This document shows positions 18,540-28,913 of a DNA stretch of 64,000 bases, piece after piece. The notes beneath the pieces are model-generated. The model did no database searches and was not told the DNA's origin. It saw only the letters and a list, made by a program, of their open reading frames with translations. The first letter of the stretch is position 1. Every line of letters starts with the position of its first letter. Position numbers and translations under genes: made by a program. The DNA lies in the NCBI GenBank assembly GCA_027494055.1, contig JAOSJO010000022.1, positions 310,001 through 374,000 of the forward strand, given 5' to 3'. The DNA comes from Anaerolineae bacterium (lineage in GTDB: Bacteria > Chloroflexota > Anaerolineae > Aggregatilineales > JAFGMM01).

Positions 18540-19826
18540 ATGGCTGGCAAAAGACTTCTGTTGGTGATCGCGATAGCGGCGCTGCTGGGGAGCGCGCTCC
18601 CGGCAGCCGCGCAGGCGCAGGAGCAGGACGACGCCTGGCTCGGCCAGTACTACAACAACCGCTACCTGAACGGCTTTCCTGTCTTCACCCGCCTTGACCC
18701 GGAGATTGCCTTTGACTTCGGTGGCGGCGGGCCGGGGCCGGGCATCGGCGACGACAACTTCTCCGTGCGCTGGACGCGCCGCGTGTACTTCCCCACGAGC
18801 GGCACCTACGAGTTCGGCGCGCGCACCGACGACGGCGTGCGCGTCTGGGTCGATGGCACGCTCATCATCGATGAGTGGGAGCCGCGCCAGGGGCAGTGGG
18901 CGCTGGGGCAGATCTTCCTCAACGCCGGCGTGCACAGCCTCCGCGTGCTCTACTACGAGGCCGAAGGCGGCGCGCAGGCGCACTTCGGCTGGCGGCTCGC
19001 CGCGCAGGAAAGCACCTGGCTCGCCGACTTCTACGCCAACACCGACCTGAGCGGCAATCCGGTGCTCTCCCGCGAGGATGACCGCATCGCCTTCGACTGG
19101 GGCACGGGCAGCCCTGACCCCGCCGTCCCCGCAGACCGCTTCAGCGCCCGCTGGCGGCGCAGCGCGTTCTTCTACGCCGGCGTCTACCGCTTCCACGCCA
19201 TCAGCGACGACGGCGTGCGCGTGTACATCGACGGCAATCCCATCATCGACGCCTGGACGCCTCAGGACCGCGTCCCGCGCGACACGGTCGTCACCCTGAA
19301 CGAGGACCGCGTCTACCGCCTCACCGTCGAGTACTTCGAGCAGGGCGGCGGCGCGTCGATTGACGTGTGGTGGGAGGCGCTGCAGATCACGGGTGGGCAG
19401 CCCACCGGCGGCCAGCCCGCCGGCGGGAGCACGGGCGGCCCCTGGCTGGGCGAGTACTTCGGCAACCGCGACCTGATCGGCCCGCCGGTGCTCGCGCGCA
19501 ACGACGCGGCCATCGACTTCAACTGGGGCGACGGCCCGCCGCACCCGGCGATGGCGCGCGACAACTTCTCGGTGCGCTGGACGCGGACCGTCCAGTTGAG
19601 CCGGGGCACGTGGCGCTTCCACGCCGACGTGGACGACGGCGTGCGCATCTGGGCCAACGACCACTCGCTCATCTACCAGTGGATCGAGACCGACAACGGC
19701 ATCTACCAGGCCGACCTCTCGCTGACCGAGGGCGGGACGTTCGTCATCACAGTGGAGTACTTCGAGGGCACAGGCTTTGCGCGCGTGAAGGTCTGGTACG
19801 AGAAGATCGACGACCAGCCGCGCTAA
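18540..19826 (+). CDS. Secreted protein with three PA14-like domains
   Basis: This 428-residue exported protein has a signal peptide (LLLVIAIAALLGSALPAAAQA) followed by three PA14-like domains at about residues 33-150, 160-280 and 300-425. Each repeats WLGxYxxNxxLxG, NFSVRWTR, a DDGVRVWVDG loop and a YYE/YFE strand before the next copy. PA14 domains typically bind carbohydrate, often with Ca through the DDGVR loop. There is no catalytic domain or anchor, so it may be an accessory carbohydrate-binding protein. The start at 18540 follows GGAGG. The beta-propeller gene follows on the same strand. Confidence 0.9.
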   Translation: MAGKRLLLVIAIAALLGSALPAAAQAQEQDDAWLGQYYNNRYLNGFPVFTRLDPEIAFDFGGGGPGPGIGDDNFSVRWTRRVYFPTSGTYEFGARTDDGVRVWVDGTLIIDEWEPRQGQWALGQIFLNAGVHSLRVLYYEAEGGAQAHFGWRLAAQESTWLADFYANTDLSGNPVLSREDDRIAFDWGTGSPDPAVPADRFSARWRRSAFFYAGVYRFHAISDDGVRVYIDGNPIIDAWTPQDRVPRDTVVTLNEDRVYRLTVEYFEQGGGASIDVWWEALQITGGQPTGGQPAGGSTGGPWLGEYFGNRDLIGPPVLARNDAAIDFNWGDGPPHPAMARDNFSVRWTRTVQLSRGTWRFHADVDDGVRIWANDHSLIYQWIETDNGIYQADLSLTEGGTFVITVEYFEGTGFARVKVWYEKIDDQPR

Positions 19827-19848
19827 GCCGGGGCCGTGAATGCACGCC

Positions 19849-19873
19849 GGGGGCGGGCCGCCGGTCCGCCCCC
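19849..19873 (+). terminator. GC-rich hairpin between PA14 and propeller genes
   Basis: The arms gggggcgggccg and cggtccgccccc (11 of 12 bp) form a hairpin just downstream of the PA14 stop, with no T tract. It resembles the dispersed cgaaccggcggttcg repeats and may be a member or an attenuator. Confidence 0.5.
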
Positions 19874-19911
19874 GCCAACCAGATCAACGCCACGCACAAC
19901 AGGGGGACATC

Positions 19912-21796
19912 TTGAGAAGGCGTCGCGCTGCCGCTGTATGGCTTCTCACGCTTGCGCTGTTCATTCCCGGCGCGCTCGCCGCGCAGGAACCCGCCCCGCT
20001 CCCGACCGACCTCTTCACCCTCGACCAGACAGGGCGCGTGTGGCGCACCTCTCCCGGCGGGGGGGTGCGCGTGCAGGTCTCGCCGGCCAACCAGCAGGCG
20101 GCGGATTTCGCAGTCGCCCCGGGCGGCGGCTGGCTCGCCTACCGGACCGGCGGCAGCCTCTACGCCCGCGCGCTCGACGGTGACGCCGCGCCGCTGCGCC
20201 TCGATACCGACGCCGGCCCGCCGGAGGGGCGCATCAGCGGGGGCGCACGCTCGCGTGGTCGCCCGCCGGGGGCCAATCGCCTACGCGACGGGCGCGGGCG
20301 TGCGCGTCTACCTCCCTGACGCGGAGCCGCCCGTCACGGCGGCGGACGGCGGGCCGTTCGTCAACCTCGTGTGGTCGCCGCGCGGGCGCTACCTGGCGGC
20401 GCAGACCGCCGCCGGCGCGTGGACGCTCTACGCGCTCGAAGGCGGCGCGCTCCGCCTCGCGGGCACGCTGGAGGTCGGCAGCGACCTCGCCTGGACCGCT
20501 GACGAGCGCCTGATCGTCGCGCCGGCGCGCGGGGGCCTCAACCTGGCGGCGCTTGGCGGCGAGGTCAGGCCGCTGACCGACGAGCCGGCGACGAGCAAGC
20601 CGTTCATCTGGGGCGATACAGTCTATTACTACGCGCACGCCGCGCCGGGCGCGCCCGGCGTGCTGACCGCGCTGCGGCTCGGCAGCGACGCGCTGCCGGA
20701 GACGCTCGGCGCGCAGACGTTCGACCCCTCCGGCGCGCGCTGGAACGCCGACGGCTCAGCGCTGGTCGTCGCCGGCGCCGCTGGCCTGATGCTTGTCGAT
20801 CCCGCCACCGGGCAGACGACGCCCGTACCCGACACGGCGGGCGCGACGCAGTGGGCGTGGGGTCCGGTGCGGCTGCCAGCGTCCGGCGCGGTCGGCGTGC
20901 TGCCGGCGGCGCTCTACTTCCTGGCCGAGAACGCAGGCGCGGCGCAGGTCTGGCGCGTGGGCGAGGACGGGGCCGCCCCGCTCACCGCGCAGGGCGCGGG
21001 CGCGGACATCGTCGCCTTTGCGGTCGCGCCGGGCGGGTCGCGGCTCGCGCAGGTGGCCGGCGACCGCCTCACGGTGTCGGACATGGGCGAGGCGCAGCCC
21101 TTCCTCACGATCCCGGTGGGCGGGGCCGACGCCGCGCCCGCGCTCAGCCCGGACGGTAGCGCGCTGGCCTACGCCGCCGGCGGCATCTGGGTCGCGCGGG
21201 TCGAGGGCGAAGCGCCGCCCAGGGCGCTGATCGGGGACGAGGGCGACCGCGCCTTCCGCAGCCCGCGCTGGTCGCCCACCGGGACGTGGCTGCTGGTTGA
21301 CGTGGCGACGGCGGGGCGCGTCGAGCCGGCGTTGCTCTCGGTGACCGGGCACGGCCCGATCACCTTTGGGGCCGACTGCCAGACGGCGCGGTGGACGGTG
21401 GGCAACAAGGTGTTGTGCTGGGGCGCGGGCGGGCTGTTTCTGATCACGCCCGGCGACCCCGCGCAGGCAGCGACGCTGCTCGAAGGCGATCAGCGCATCG
21501 TGGACGCCGCGCTCCTCCCCGACGGCGCGGCGGTCTTCCTGCAGGCAAGCCGCGCGCCGTGGCCGGCGGCGGTCCAGCCGGTGCGCCTCGACGCCAGCGG
21601 CGCGCCGCAGCCCTGGGGCGCGGGCGGCCTGATCGGCGCGCCGCGCCTCTCGCCGGAGGGGAGCGTGGTGGCCGGGCTGCACAATATAAATGAAGCGGGC
21701 CGGGGCCAGCCGTGCCTGATCCGGCTGGACGACGGCGAATGGGTTATACTGAGCAACCCGGAGCGCGCGTGGTCGCTCACGTGGGCGGGGCCGTAG
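19912..21796 (+). CDS. Exported WD40/TolB-like beta-propeller protein, frameshifted
   Basis: This secreted propeller protein of about 630 residues has a frame change (probably two small indels) near 20250. I place the start at the TTG at 19912, five bases after AGGGGGA; the signal peptide ([17 protein letters not shown]) follows directly. Blades repeat a [12 protein letters not shown] or [13 protein letters not shown] pattern, as in WD40-like/TolB propellers that act as scaffolds. No enzymatic domain is visible. The PA14 gene is upstream and a response regulator lies about 80 bp downstream on the same strand. Confidence 0.75.
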
Positions 21797-21876
21797 CCAA
21801 TGCCCCTTGCGTGATGCGGGCCGCGCGCCTGGGCTGTGTGTGCGGTGGGCCAAAACCTGTGCTTTGGGACTGTGTG

Positions 21877-22551
21877 ATGTCAGAGAAAATCCTGGTTATT
21901 GAAGACGAAGAGAGTATCCTGCAATTTCTGGAACGCGGCCTGATCTACGAGGGCTACCGCGTCAGCGTGGCGAAGGACGGCGAGGAAGGCCTCAAGCTGG
22001 CGCGCGACAACCCGCCTGACCTCGTCGTGCTGGACTGGATGCTGCCTGGCCTCGACGGGCTGGAGGTGTGCCGCCGGCTCCGCGCCGCCGGCGACGTGCC
22101 GATCCTCATCCTCACGGCCAGGGGCGAGGTCGCGGACCGGGTGCGCGGCCTCGACGCCGGCGCGGACGATTACCTGGTCAAGCCGTTTTCGTTCGACGAG
22201 CTGCTCGCGCGCATTCGCGCGCTGCTGCGGCGCGCGTCGCCGGCCAAACCGGATGTGCTCACCTTCAACGACCTCAAGCTCGACACCGGCACACACCGCG
22301 CCGCGCGCGGCGACCGGATGATCGACCTGACGGCGAAGGAGTACGAGCTGCTGGAGCTGTTCATGCAGAACCCGCGCCAGGTGCTGACCCGCGACCTGAT
22401 CTTCGACCGCGTGTGGGGCTATGACTTCGGCGGCGAGAGCAACATCATCGAGGTGTACGTCCGCTACCTGCGGCAGAAGACCGAGGAGAACGGCGAGCCG
22501 CGCCTGATCCATACGGTGCGCGGCGTGGGCTACGTGCTGCGCGAGGATTGA
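21877..22551 (+). CDS. OmpR/PhoB-type response regulator
   Basis: This 224-residue two-component transcription factor has a receiver domain with acidic EDEE near the N-terminus, the phosphoacceptor Asp in [12 protein letters not shown], the Thr in ILTARGE and the Lys in DDYLVKPF. The C-terminal winged helix contains [12 protein letters not shown] and [13 protein letters not shown] chose the ATG at 21877. A clear ribosome site is lacking, so it may be co-translated with upstream sequence or expressed weakly. No histidine kinase gene is adjacent, so its partner is elsewhere. The frame is intact. Confidence 0.95.
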   Translation: MSEKILVIEDEESILQFLERGLIYEGYRVSVAKDGEEGLKLARDNPPDLVVLDWMLPGLDGLEVCRRLRAAGDVPILILTARGEVADRVRGLDAGADDYLVKPFSFDELLARIRALLRRASPAKPDVLTFNDLKLDTGTHRAARGDRMIDLTAKEYELLELFMQNPRQVLTRDLIFDRVWGYDFGGESNIIEVYVRYLRQKTEENGEPRLIHTVRGVGYVLRED

Positions 22552-22606
22552 CGGCAAGCGTGTGTGCCACGCCTTCTGGCAGCTCCCTGGGAGCTATCGG
22601 TACGTA

Positions 22607-22629
22607 GGGGCGAACCGGCGGTTCGCCCC
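22607..22629. repeat. Palindromic repeat GGGGCGAACCGGCGGTTCGCCCC, copy 1
   Basis: A 23-bp interrupted palindrome identical to 42133-42155, with a 19-bp core shared at 61975-61993. All copies are intergenic. Confidence 0.85.
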
Positions 22630-22708
22630 CGCGCTATGCTCACGGCGAGCGCGCCAAAGCGCCGGCCCAGCGCGAAACAGCATTCCCGTATCTGTTCACC
22701 TTTTGGCT

Positions 22709-22785
22709 CCCGCGACTGAAGTCGCGGGCTAATTCGTATTCTTTCCTGCCGTGTTCTGCGATTAGCCGACGACTTCAGTCGTCGG
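22709..22785. repeat. Pair of 'GACTGAAGTC/GACTTCAGTC' palindromes
   Basis: Two 20-bp hairpins (22709-22728 and 22766-22785) share a gact-nn-agtc core in opposite sense, about 40 bp apart. Related 'gactgaagtcg' units are a common intergenic family in filamentous Chloroflexota, which is recalled knowledge I could not check here. Confidence 0.7.
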
Positions 22786-23056
22786 ACTACAAAAAAGAAC
22801 ACGACACCGAATGGACAACGTGAATGGATACGCATTGTCACAATTCATGTTATCCGTGCTATCCGTGGTTGCATCCTTCTTGCCCTTGCGAAGCGCGAGC
22901 GACACGCAGCCCCACCCCAACAGAGCAGGGCAATAAGAATGCCGTAAGCCGCCGTCCACACATGGCGAGCGGTTCTCGCGAGCTATTGACTCGCCGGCTT
23001 CTTTCATGAGAAAATGATCACACAAAGGTTTGTTTCTTCTAACAGGAGGTGGAGCC

Positions 23057-23284
23057 ATGGAGGGCGAGCAAATTGGGCGCGTTGTTCGCCTGGGGCGCGG
23101 ATGGGTTGAGGTCGATGTGGGCGGCGCGCTCCGGCGTGTGATCGTGCCGCCCGGCCTGAGCGTCCGCGTCGGCAACTACGTCGTCCTGCGCAGCGATGTC
23201 GCTGTGTCCGTGTCCGCAATCCGCACGCACCTTATCCCGCCCGAAACGCCGTTACCTTCACCGACAGACGTCCTACCGCGCTAG
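23057..23284 (+). CDS. Small conserved-looking protein, 75 residues
   Basis: This small protein (MEGEQIGRVVRLGRGW) has a beta-rich pattern resembling an OB- or SH3-like barrel (RRVIVPPGLSVRVGNYVVLRS). AGGAGGTGGAGCC just before the ATG at 23057 is a strong ribosome site, which supports it as a real gene; the open frame extends nine codons further upstream without one. It may bind nucleic acid or act as an accessory factor, but I cannot name the family. It stands alone and is convergent with the DUF302 gene. Confidence 0.6.
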   Translation: MEGEQIGRVVRLGRGWVEVDVGGALRRVIVPPGLSVRVGNYVVLRSDVAVSVSAIRTHLIPPETPLPSPTDVLPR

Positions 23285-23432
23285 CGCCCTCCGCCGCGCT
23301 GCACGCCACTCCCACACCACGACACCGCGCCGATCCTGCCAATCTGCATAACCGACATCCGGTACAGGCCCGGAGGCCTTCGCGCGTCCCCCGCCTGGAG
23401 GCTGGCCTTATGCCTCCGGGCGCAGGGGCCGG

Positions 23433-23840
23433 CTAGCGGTGCAGCGCTTCCATGACGCGCCGGATGCGCCCGTGCCCGTCCTCGGCGAGCGCGTCCAGCC
23501 CCGACGCGCCCGACATTTCCAGCAGCGCGGCGGGGTCGAGTATCGCCACGACGCAGCCCCCGACGTCGTCCTCGTAGATGATGGCGTTGCACGGCATGAA
23601 CAGGCCGATGTTGAGTTCGGCGCGCAATGCCTGGTGCGCCAACGACGGATTGCACGCCCCAAGTATGATATACTTACGAAAGTCCACACCGAGCTTCTGC
23701 TTCATCGTCGCCTTGACGTCGATCTCCGTGAGCACGCCGAAGCCCTGCGCTTTGAGGGCGGCAGTCACTTTCGCTATCGCCTGCTCGTAGGGCAGGTCGA
23801 GCCGGGTCTGGAAGCTGTACGGTAAGGCGGTGTCACTCAT
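23433..23840 (-). CDS. DUF302-family protein
   Basis: This 135-residue protein matches the DUF302 family: LPYEQAIAKVTAALKAQGFGVLTEIDVKATM, then the core YIILGACNPSLAHQAL and FMPCNAIIYED. DUF302 proteins form a beta-alpha fold and are often near redox or metal genes, though the function is unsettled. The ATG at 23840 follows AGGAGA; the longer open frame to 23972 is not needed. It is divergent from the multiheme cytochrome cluster, with about 345 bp between them, so shared regulation is possible. Confidence 0.9.
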   Translation of the reverse strand: MSDTALPYSFQTRLDLPYEQAIAKVTAALKAQGFGVLTEIDVKATMKQKLGVDFRKYIILGACNPSLAHQALRAELNIGLFMPCNAIIYEDDVGGCVVAILDPAALLEMSGASGLDALAEDGHGRIRRVMEALHR

Positions 23841-24185
23841 GGCCGGTCTCCTGGTCTCGGTTTCGCGGTCTTTCCTTTTACACTGATGCCGCGTCGCCCG
23901 CCCTGGTTGCACAATTTTTGCGCGTGGGCCGAATATGGGATATTTTCTCACATGCGTTCCCACACGTGACAAATGTTACCCATGCCCGTGGACGTTTGAC
24001 CTACGCGCGATGGGGCGGTTTGGCCGATAATGAGGCTGTTATCGACGCACCGTGAGGACGAGCCAACCGTTTGCGGCGTGCGTTGCAGGCTTGGTATATT
24101 AAGGGCGCTGGATTTGTTAGTTTTTTCACAAATGAGCCTGTCTGGCGGCCTGTCCACCGGCTAAAGCAAGGAGCGCAACTGGATC
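23841..24185. promoter_or_regulatory. Divergent regulatory region before the cytochrome cluster
   Basis: This spacer separates the DUF302 gene (-) and the 17-heme cytochrome gene (+). A possible promoter for the cluster is TTGCGG (24071-24076), an 18-bp spacer and TATATT (24095-24100). A small hairpin (atttgt...acaaat) follows at about 24112-24132. I see no clear FNR or CRP site. Confidence 0.5.
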
Positions 24186-26649
24186 ATGGACCACAACAAG
24201 GCCCGACTCTTCATTATTGGCGTTGTCATCAGCCTGCTCCTGGGCGCCGGCGCGCTCGCGGCCTCAGCCACCCCCTCTTGCAGGAAGGCGACCCGCCCGC
24301 AGAAGAGACGCCCGAAGCCGAAACGAGCGGCCCCCCGAACCTTGGTGCAGACTACATGGGCGTGTCGGTGTGCCGGTCGTGTCACGGCGACGCCATGGCG
24401 ACCTGGGCCGTGACCGCGCACGCGGGCTTCGTCAAGGAAGCGACCGAAGAGACCGTGCTCGGCGACCTGACCGACGCGGCGGCGCTGACCATCACCTGGC
24501 CGGACGGCGCGGAGCGCCCGATCGCGCTTGAGGACATCGCGTATGTCCTGGGCGGGCGGTACATGCAGCAGTACGTCACCGTGCAGACCGCCGAGGACGG
24601 CGCGCCCGCGTACTACGTCCTGCCGGTGCAGTGGAACATCCCCCAGGAGGCGGACCAGGAGGGCATGTGGACGCCCTATCACCCCGATGACTGGGCCACG
24701 CCCGCGCGCGATTGGCGCAACGCCTGCGCCGGCTGCCACACCACCGGCCTGACGGCGGACATGGTCGCCGAGGGCTGGGAGATCAGGGACGTGGAGCTGA
24801 ACGTCACCTGCGAGGCCTGTCACGGTCCGGGCGGCCAGCACATCCGCAACCCGGTCGAGAACGCGATGGTCAGCAGCCCAGACGCGCAGATCTGCGGCCA
24901 GTGCCACATCCAGGGCGTCGATCCTCCGGCGAGCACGGCTATCCGGTGGGCTACCAGCCGGGGATGCCGCTGGACGAGTCGGTCTTCATCCCCGCGCCCG
25001 TCACCGACCCGGAGGTCTGGTGGCCGAGCGGGCACGCGAAGACGTATGACACCTACAGCGAGTGGCTCCACAGCGGCCACCCTGAGGCGCTTGAGGCCAT
25101 GAAAGCCAGCGAGCATGCCGACGACTCGTGCCTGACGTGCCACGCAACCCTGCCCGCCAATGCGACCGCCGAGGAAGTGAGCCTCGATCACGCGCAGTTC
25201 GGCGTGACCTGCGTCGCGTGCCACGACCCCCACCCGGCGGTTGACGAAGCGGGAAACCTCGTCGCGGAGCGGCCCGCGCTGCTCAACGCCGGCCCCTACG
25301 AGATGTGCGTCGCCTGCCACTCGTGCTGCTCTGGCGACGCCGCCGAGCCGCTGCTGGTCGGCGGGGAGCTGCACTACCCGGTGCAGGCGCTCTTCGAGGG
25401 CTGGTCGATCATCGAGGGCATCCAGGGCATCCCCTCGTCGCACCTGGACGCGATGGGCGAGGACGCCTGTGTCACCTGCCACATGGTCAGGACGATCAAG
25501 ATTGGCGCGTATGGCGAGGTGGGCACGCACACGATGGATGTCGTCTTCCCCGGCGAAACCACCGAGGGCGAGTCCGATTCGTGCAACGGCTGTCACAACA
25601 ACATCAGCAAGCAGGCGATGCAGACCTTCATCGACTCCACGCAGTCGAGCGTCGCGCGGCGGCTGCGCGTCGCCGAACAGGCGATCAACGCGACCGAGAA
25701 CGTACCCAACTGGGTCAGGCGCGCAGTCGAGTTCGTCGGGACCGACGGCAGCCTGGGCATCCACAACTACTCCTACACCGACGCGCTGCTCTACGCCGCC
25801 GAGCTTGAGCTTGGCATCGTCCAAAGCACGGCGCAGCAGGTGTTCTCCTCCGTGACCGTAGAGGACCCGGCGCGCTGCGCCGATTGCCACCGCGACGTGC
25901 ACGACCAGTGGCAGACCTCGCCGCACGCAAACGCCTCGCTCAACCAGATCTTCCTTGAGGACCTGGCGCACAGGGGCAGCCCAAGCTACTGCATGAGGTG
26001 CCATGCGTCAGGCTATGACGCCAGCACCGGCGAGTACGTCTTCGAGGGCGTGGTCTGCAGCAGTTGTCACGGGACGGTGGACGGCGCCGTCCACCCGCCC
26101 GCGCCCATGCAGGCGTCCAACAGCTCGGAATTGTGCGGCCAGTGCCACAGCGGCGCGCACGCGCCCACCTACAACGAGTGGCTGGCGAGCGCGCACCGGG
26201 CGAAGGGCGTGGACTGCATGGACTGCCACACGCCGCACAACAACGGCCTGATCCTCGGCGACGTGAACACGACCTGCGGTGGCTGTCACCTTGAGGCGCT
26301 GGTTGACGAAGTGCACATGGGTGAGGATATGAACTGCGTCGATTGCCACATGCCGCGCCAGCTCGATACGGACGGCATCCACGTGGTGGCGACCGGCCAC
26401 ACCATGTTCATCAACCCCGGCACCTGCGCCGAGTGTCACGGCAACGTGCACGTGCTCACGGCAGACAGGAAGGCCCCGGAAACGCCGGAAGAGGCCGTCC
26501 GGGTCGCCGAACTGGAGCAGCAGCTCGCGACGCTTGAGGAACAGGCGCAGACAAACTGGAATACCGGCGTGATCGGCGGCGCAATCGCCATGTTCATCAT
26601 CGCTGCCGCCATCATGCTCATAGTGGTACGTTGGGGACGAAATCGATGA
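24186..26649 (+). CDS. Membrane-anchored 17-heme cytochrome c
   Basis: This cytochrome of about 820 residues has frame changes near 24275 and 24935. The N-terminal helix (LFIIGVVISLLLGAGALAA) acts as a signal or anchor. I count 17 CxxCH heme motifs across the joined frames: four before 24935 (CRSCH, CAGCH, CEACH, CGQCH) and thirteen after. The C-terminus has a coiled-coil-like segment and one membrane helix (GVIGGAIAMFIIAAAIMLIVV), so the hemes face the periplasm or outside. It opens a six-gene cluster and its stop overlaps the next start (ATGA at 26646-26649). The heme count and position resemble HmcA (16 hemes) of sulfate reducers, with no claim of orthology. Confidence 0.85.
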
Positions 26650-27443
26650 GTAAGCATTTCACACGCGAGCTGACCCGGCGCGAGTTCGTCAAGCTCGCCG
26701 CAGCGCTGGGCGTCTCCCTCGCCGGCGGTGAGTGGCTGCGCCAGACTTTCGTGGCGTGGGACGGTCCCAGCCTCGTTGCGGAGGCCTCCGAAGGCCCCAG
26801 CAACGGCCCGCGCTGGGCCATGACCATCGACCTGGAGGCGTGTATCGGCTGCAACCGGTGTGTGTATGCGTGCCAGGCGACCAACGACACCGCGAGCGAC
26901 CACCTGTGGAACATCCTCATCCCGGACGAGACCACGTTCGGCAAGCCGGTGTTCATCACGCGCCCGTGTATGCACTGCGAGCACGCGCCCTGCGTCGATG
27001 TGTGCCCGGTCGGCGCAACGTTCCACCGCGAGGAAGACGGCCTGGTGGTGATGGACTACGACCGGTGCATCGGGTGCCGGTACTGCATGGTCGCCTGCCC
27101 CTACGGCGTGCGCGTGTTCAACTGGGAGTACAACGACAAGCCCAACCCGCAGGCGCCCACCTGGGGCACGCCCGAAGTGCCACGCCGCCCGCGCGGCGTG
27201 GTCGAGAAGTGCACGTTCTGCACCCACCGGCTGGACCAAGCTGCGGAGCGCGGGCTGCGCCCCGGCTACGACCGCGCCGTGACGCCCGCCTGCTGCGTGG
27301 TCTGCCCGACAGAGGCGCGCCGCTTTGGCGACCTGCGCGACCCCGAAAGCCCCGCCGCCCGCGCCATGGAAGGGCGGCAGGTGATCGTGCTCCGCAGCAA
27401 CCTCGGCACCAAGCCGCGCGTCTTTTATCTCTTGCCGCTGTGA
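26646..27443 (+). CDS. 4Fe-4S ferredoxin subunit (DmsB/HmcB/NrfC type)
   Basis: This 265-residue iron-sulfur protein has a twin-arginine-like N-terminus (TRREFVKLAAALGVSLAG) indicating export and membrane association. Four Cys groups follow, as in DmsB/NrfC proteins: CIGCNRCVYAC, CMHCEHAPCVDVCP, CIGCRYCMVACP and a final CTFC with CCVVCPTEARRFG. Four 4Fe-4S clusters are expected. These would pass electrons between the cytochrome and the quinone-interacting NrfD subunit encoded next. The ATG at 26646 overlaps the upstream stop. The frame is intact. No catalytic molybdopterin partner is adjacent. Confidence 0.94.
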   Translation: MSKHFTRELTRREFVKLAAALGVSLAGGEWLRQTFVAWDGPSLVAEASEGPSNGPRWAMTIDLEACIGCNRCVYACQATNDTASDHLWNILIPDETTFGKPVFITRPCMHCEHAPCVDVCPVGATFHREEDGLVVMDYDRCIGCRYCMVACPYGVRVFNWEYNDKPNPQAPTWGTPEVPRRPRGVVEKCTFCTHRLDQAAERGLRPGYDRAVTPACCVVCPTEARRFGDLRDPESPAARAMEGRQVIVLRSNLGTKPRVFYLLPL

Positions 27444-27457
27444 TGGGGGCATGAACG

Positions 27458-28704
27458 ATGCTTGAACGGCTGCGCGTAAGAGACCTGTTCTGGGTGTGGG
27501 TTACTTTCCTGGCGATCTTCGTCGCCGGTGGGCTGTACGCCGGCTTCCGCGTGCTTACCGAGGGGCTGGTCATCACCAACCTGAGCGACCTCGCGCCCTG
27601 GGGCCAGTGGATTGTGCTGGACCTTTCGTGCATCGGGCTGGCGGCGGGCGCGTTTTCGCTCTCCGCGCTGACGCACCTCCTGGGCCGCCGCCGGTACGAG
27701 CCGCTGGCCCGCGTCGCGGTGTTCATCGGGCTGCTGGGCTACACCGGCGCGCTCGTGGCGCTCTTCATGGACATCGGCCAGCCGTCGCGCTTCTGGCACG
27801 GCTGGGTGTACTGGCAGCCGCACTCGATGCTCTGGGAAGTGACCATGTGCATCACGCTGTACTTCACGGTGCTGGTGCTGGAGGTCTTCCCTTCGCCATC
27901 GAGTTCCCGCTGTTCGGGCGGCTCCTGGGTTCGGGGTTGCATGGTCGGCTCAAGCGCGTGGGGCGGCGGGTGCACCGCTTCGCGCCGGTGCTCGCGTGGG
28001 TGGGCCTGGGCCTCTCGCTGCTGCACCAGTCGAGCCTGGGTGCGACCTACGGCGTGGTCGCCGGGCGCGCGGTGCTCTTCCGCTCGACGATGCCGCTGCT
28101 GTTCATCGTCTCGGCGGTGGCGTGCGGCATGTCTTTCACCGTGCTCATGACGATGGTGGTGCAGTGGCTCAAGCGGCGGATGCTCGTGCCCAAGCACGTG
28201 CTGTTCGAGGCCGGCCAGATCGCCGGCGGCATCCTGCTGGTCTACCTGTACATGCGCTTCTGGGACAGCACGGTGAGCAGCTACGGGTACGTGCCCGGCG
28301 TGAGCGAAGCGCAACAGACGCTGACCTCCGGGAGCCGGTTCGCGATCCCCTTCTGGGCGTGGGAGATCGGGTTCGGCGGGCTGGTCGCGGCCATCCTGCT
28401 TATCTGGGCGCGGCGGCGCGAGAGCTTCACCATGCTCGCCGCCGGCGGGGGCCTGGCGATGGTGGGGCTGATCGCCAACCGGTGGAACACCACCATGCTT
28501 GCCTTCACCGAGCCGCTGACGACCGAACCGGTGCTGACCATCCCGGCGTCGGTGGAATACTTCCCCAACGCCATCGAATGGATGGTGTCGCTGGGCGTCG
28601 TGGCGGGGCTGGCGCTCGTCTTCAGCCTGGGGATCCGGTATCTGCCCGCGTATCGCGGCGTTTCGCCGGCCGAGGCGGCGACGCCCGCAGGGGGAGATGA
28701 TTGA
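27458..28704 (+). CDS. NrfD/PsrC-family quinone-interacting membrane subunit
   Basis: This polytopic membrane protein of about 415 residues has a frame change near 27890, where a C run appears one base short. The N-terminal half has RVRDLFWVWVTFLAIFVAGG and HLLGRRRYEPLARVAVFIG; the later half has LHQSSLGATYG and WAWEIGFGG. The series of hydrophobic helices matches the NrfD/PsrC/HmcC family, which exchanges electrons with the quinone pool and may couple to proton movement. It follows the FeS gene after 14 bp. The stop (28702-28704) is two bases before the small membrane gene. Confidence 0.9.
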
Positions 28705-28706
28705 GA

Positions 28707-28865
28707 ATGGATGTTGAACTGCTGATCCAGCATATTCTCGCCGTTGTGGTGCCCGTCGGGCTGCCGATCCTCGTGCTGGTCGTGCTCGCCGTCGAGGTCG
28801 GCGCGTGGCACGAGGCGCAGCCGGAGGTGCCCGACGAGGTGTTCCGTGAGGGGGACCACCACTGA
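28707..28865 (+). CDS. 52-residue single-helix membrane peptide
   Basis: A short gene (MDVELLIQHILAVVVPVG) follows the NrfD gene after two bases. It encodes one strong membrane helix (VVVPVGLPILVLVVLAVEVG) and an acidic, charged C-terminal tail. Its size, single helix and position after NrfD match HmcD-like small subunits of Hmc complexes. It is probably a structural subunit of this complex. No motif is visible for cofactor binding. GGGGAGATGATTGAGA just upstream can serve as a ribosome site. Confidence 0.75.
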   Translation: MDVELLIQHILAVVVPVGLPILVLVVLAVEVGAWHEAQPEVPDEVFREGDHH

Positions 28866-28913
28866 CGGCGGCTGTTCGTAACGCCAAGCCAAAACGAGGA
28901 GACAGGCAGCCGT

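Larger units (their letters stand above)
22552..23056. other. Repeat-rich intergenic region
   Basis: About 505 bp hold no gene but several palindromes: the AGCTCCC core at 22581-22595, the cgaaccggcggttcg element at 22607-22629, cccgcgact-ga-agtcgcggg at 22709-22728 and ccgacgact-tc-agtcgtcgg at 22766-22785. A stretch near 22845-22875 (ttatccgtgctatccgtgg) is another common intergenic motif. Any of these may act as terminators for the response-regulator transcript. Confidence 0.7.

Noticed and set aside
24112-24132. Possible FNR/CRP-like site in atttgt...acaaat before the cytochrome cluster
   Set aside because: The half-sites do not match TTGAT/ATCAA or TGTGA/TCACA with correct spacing; it is better seen as a small hairpin.
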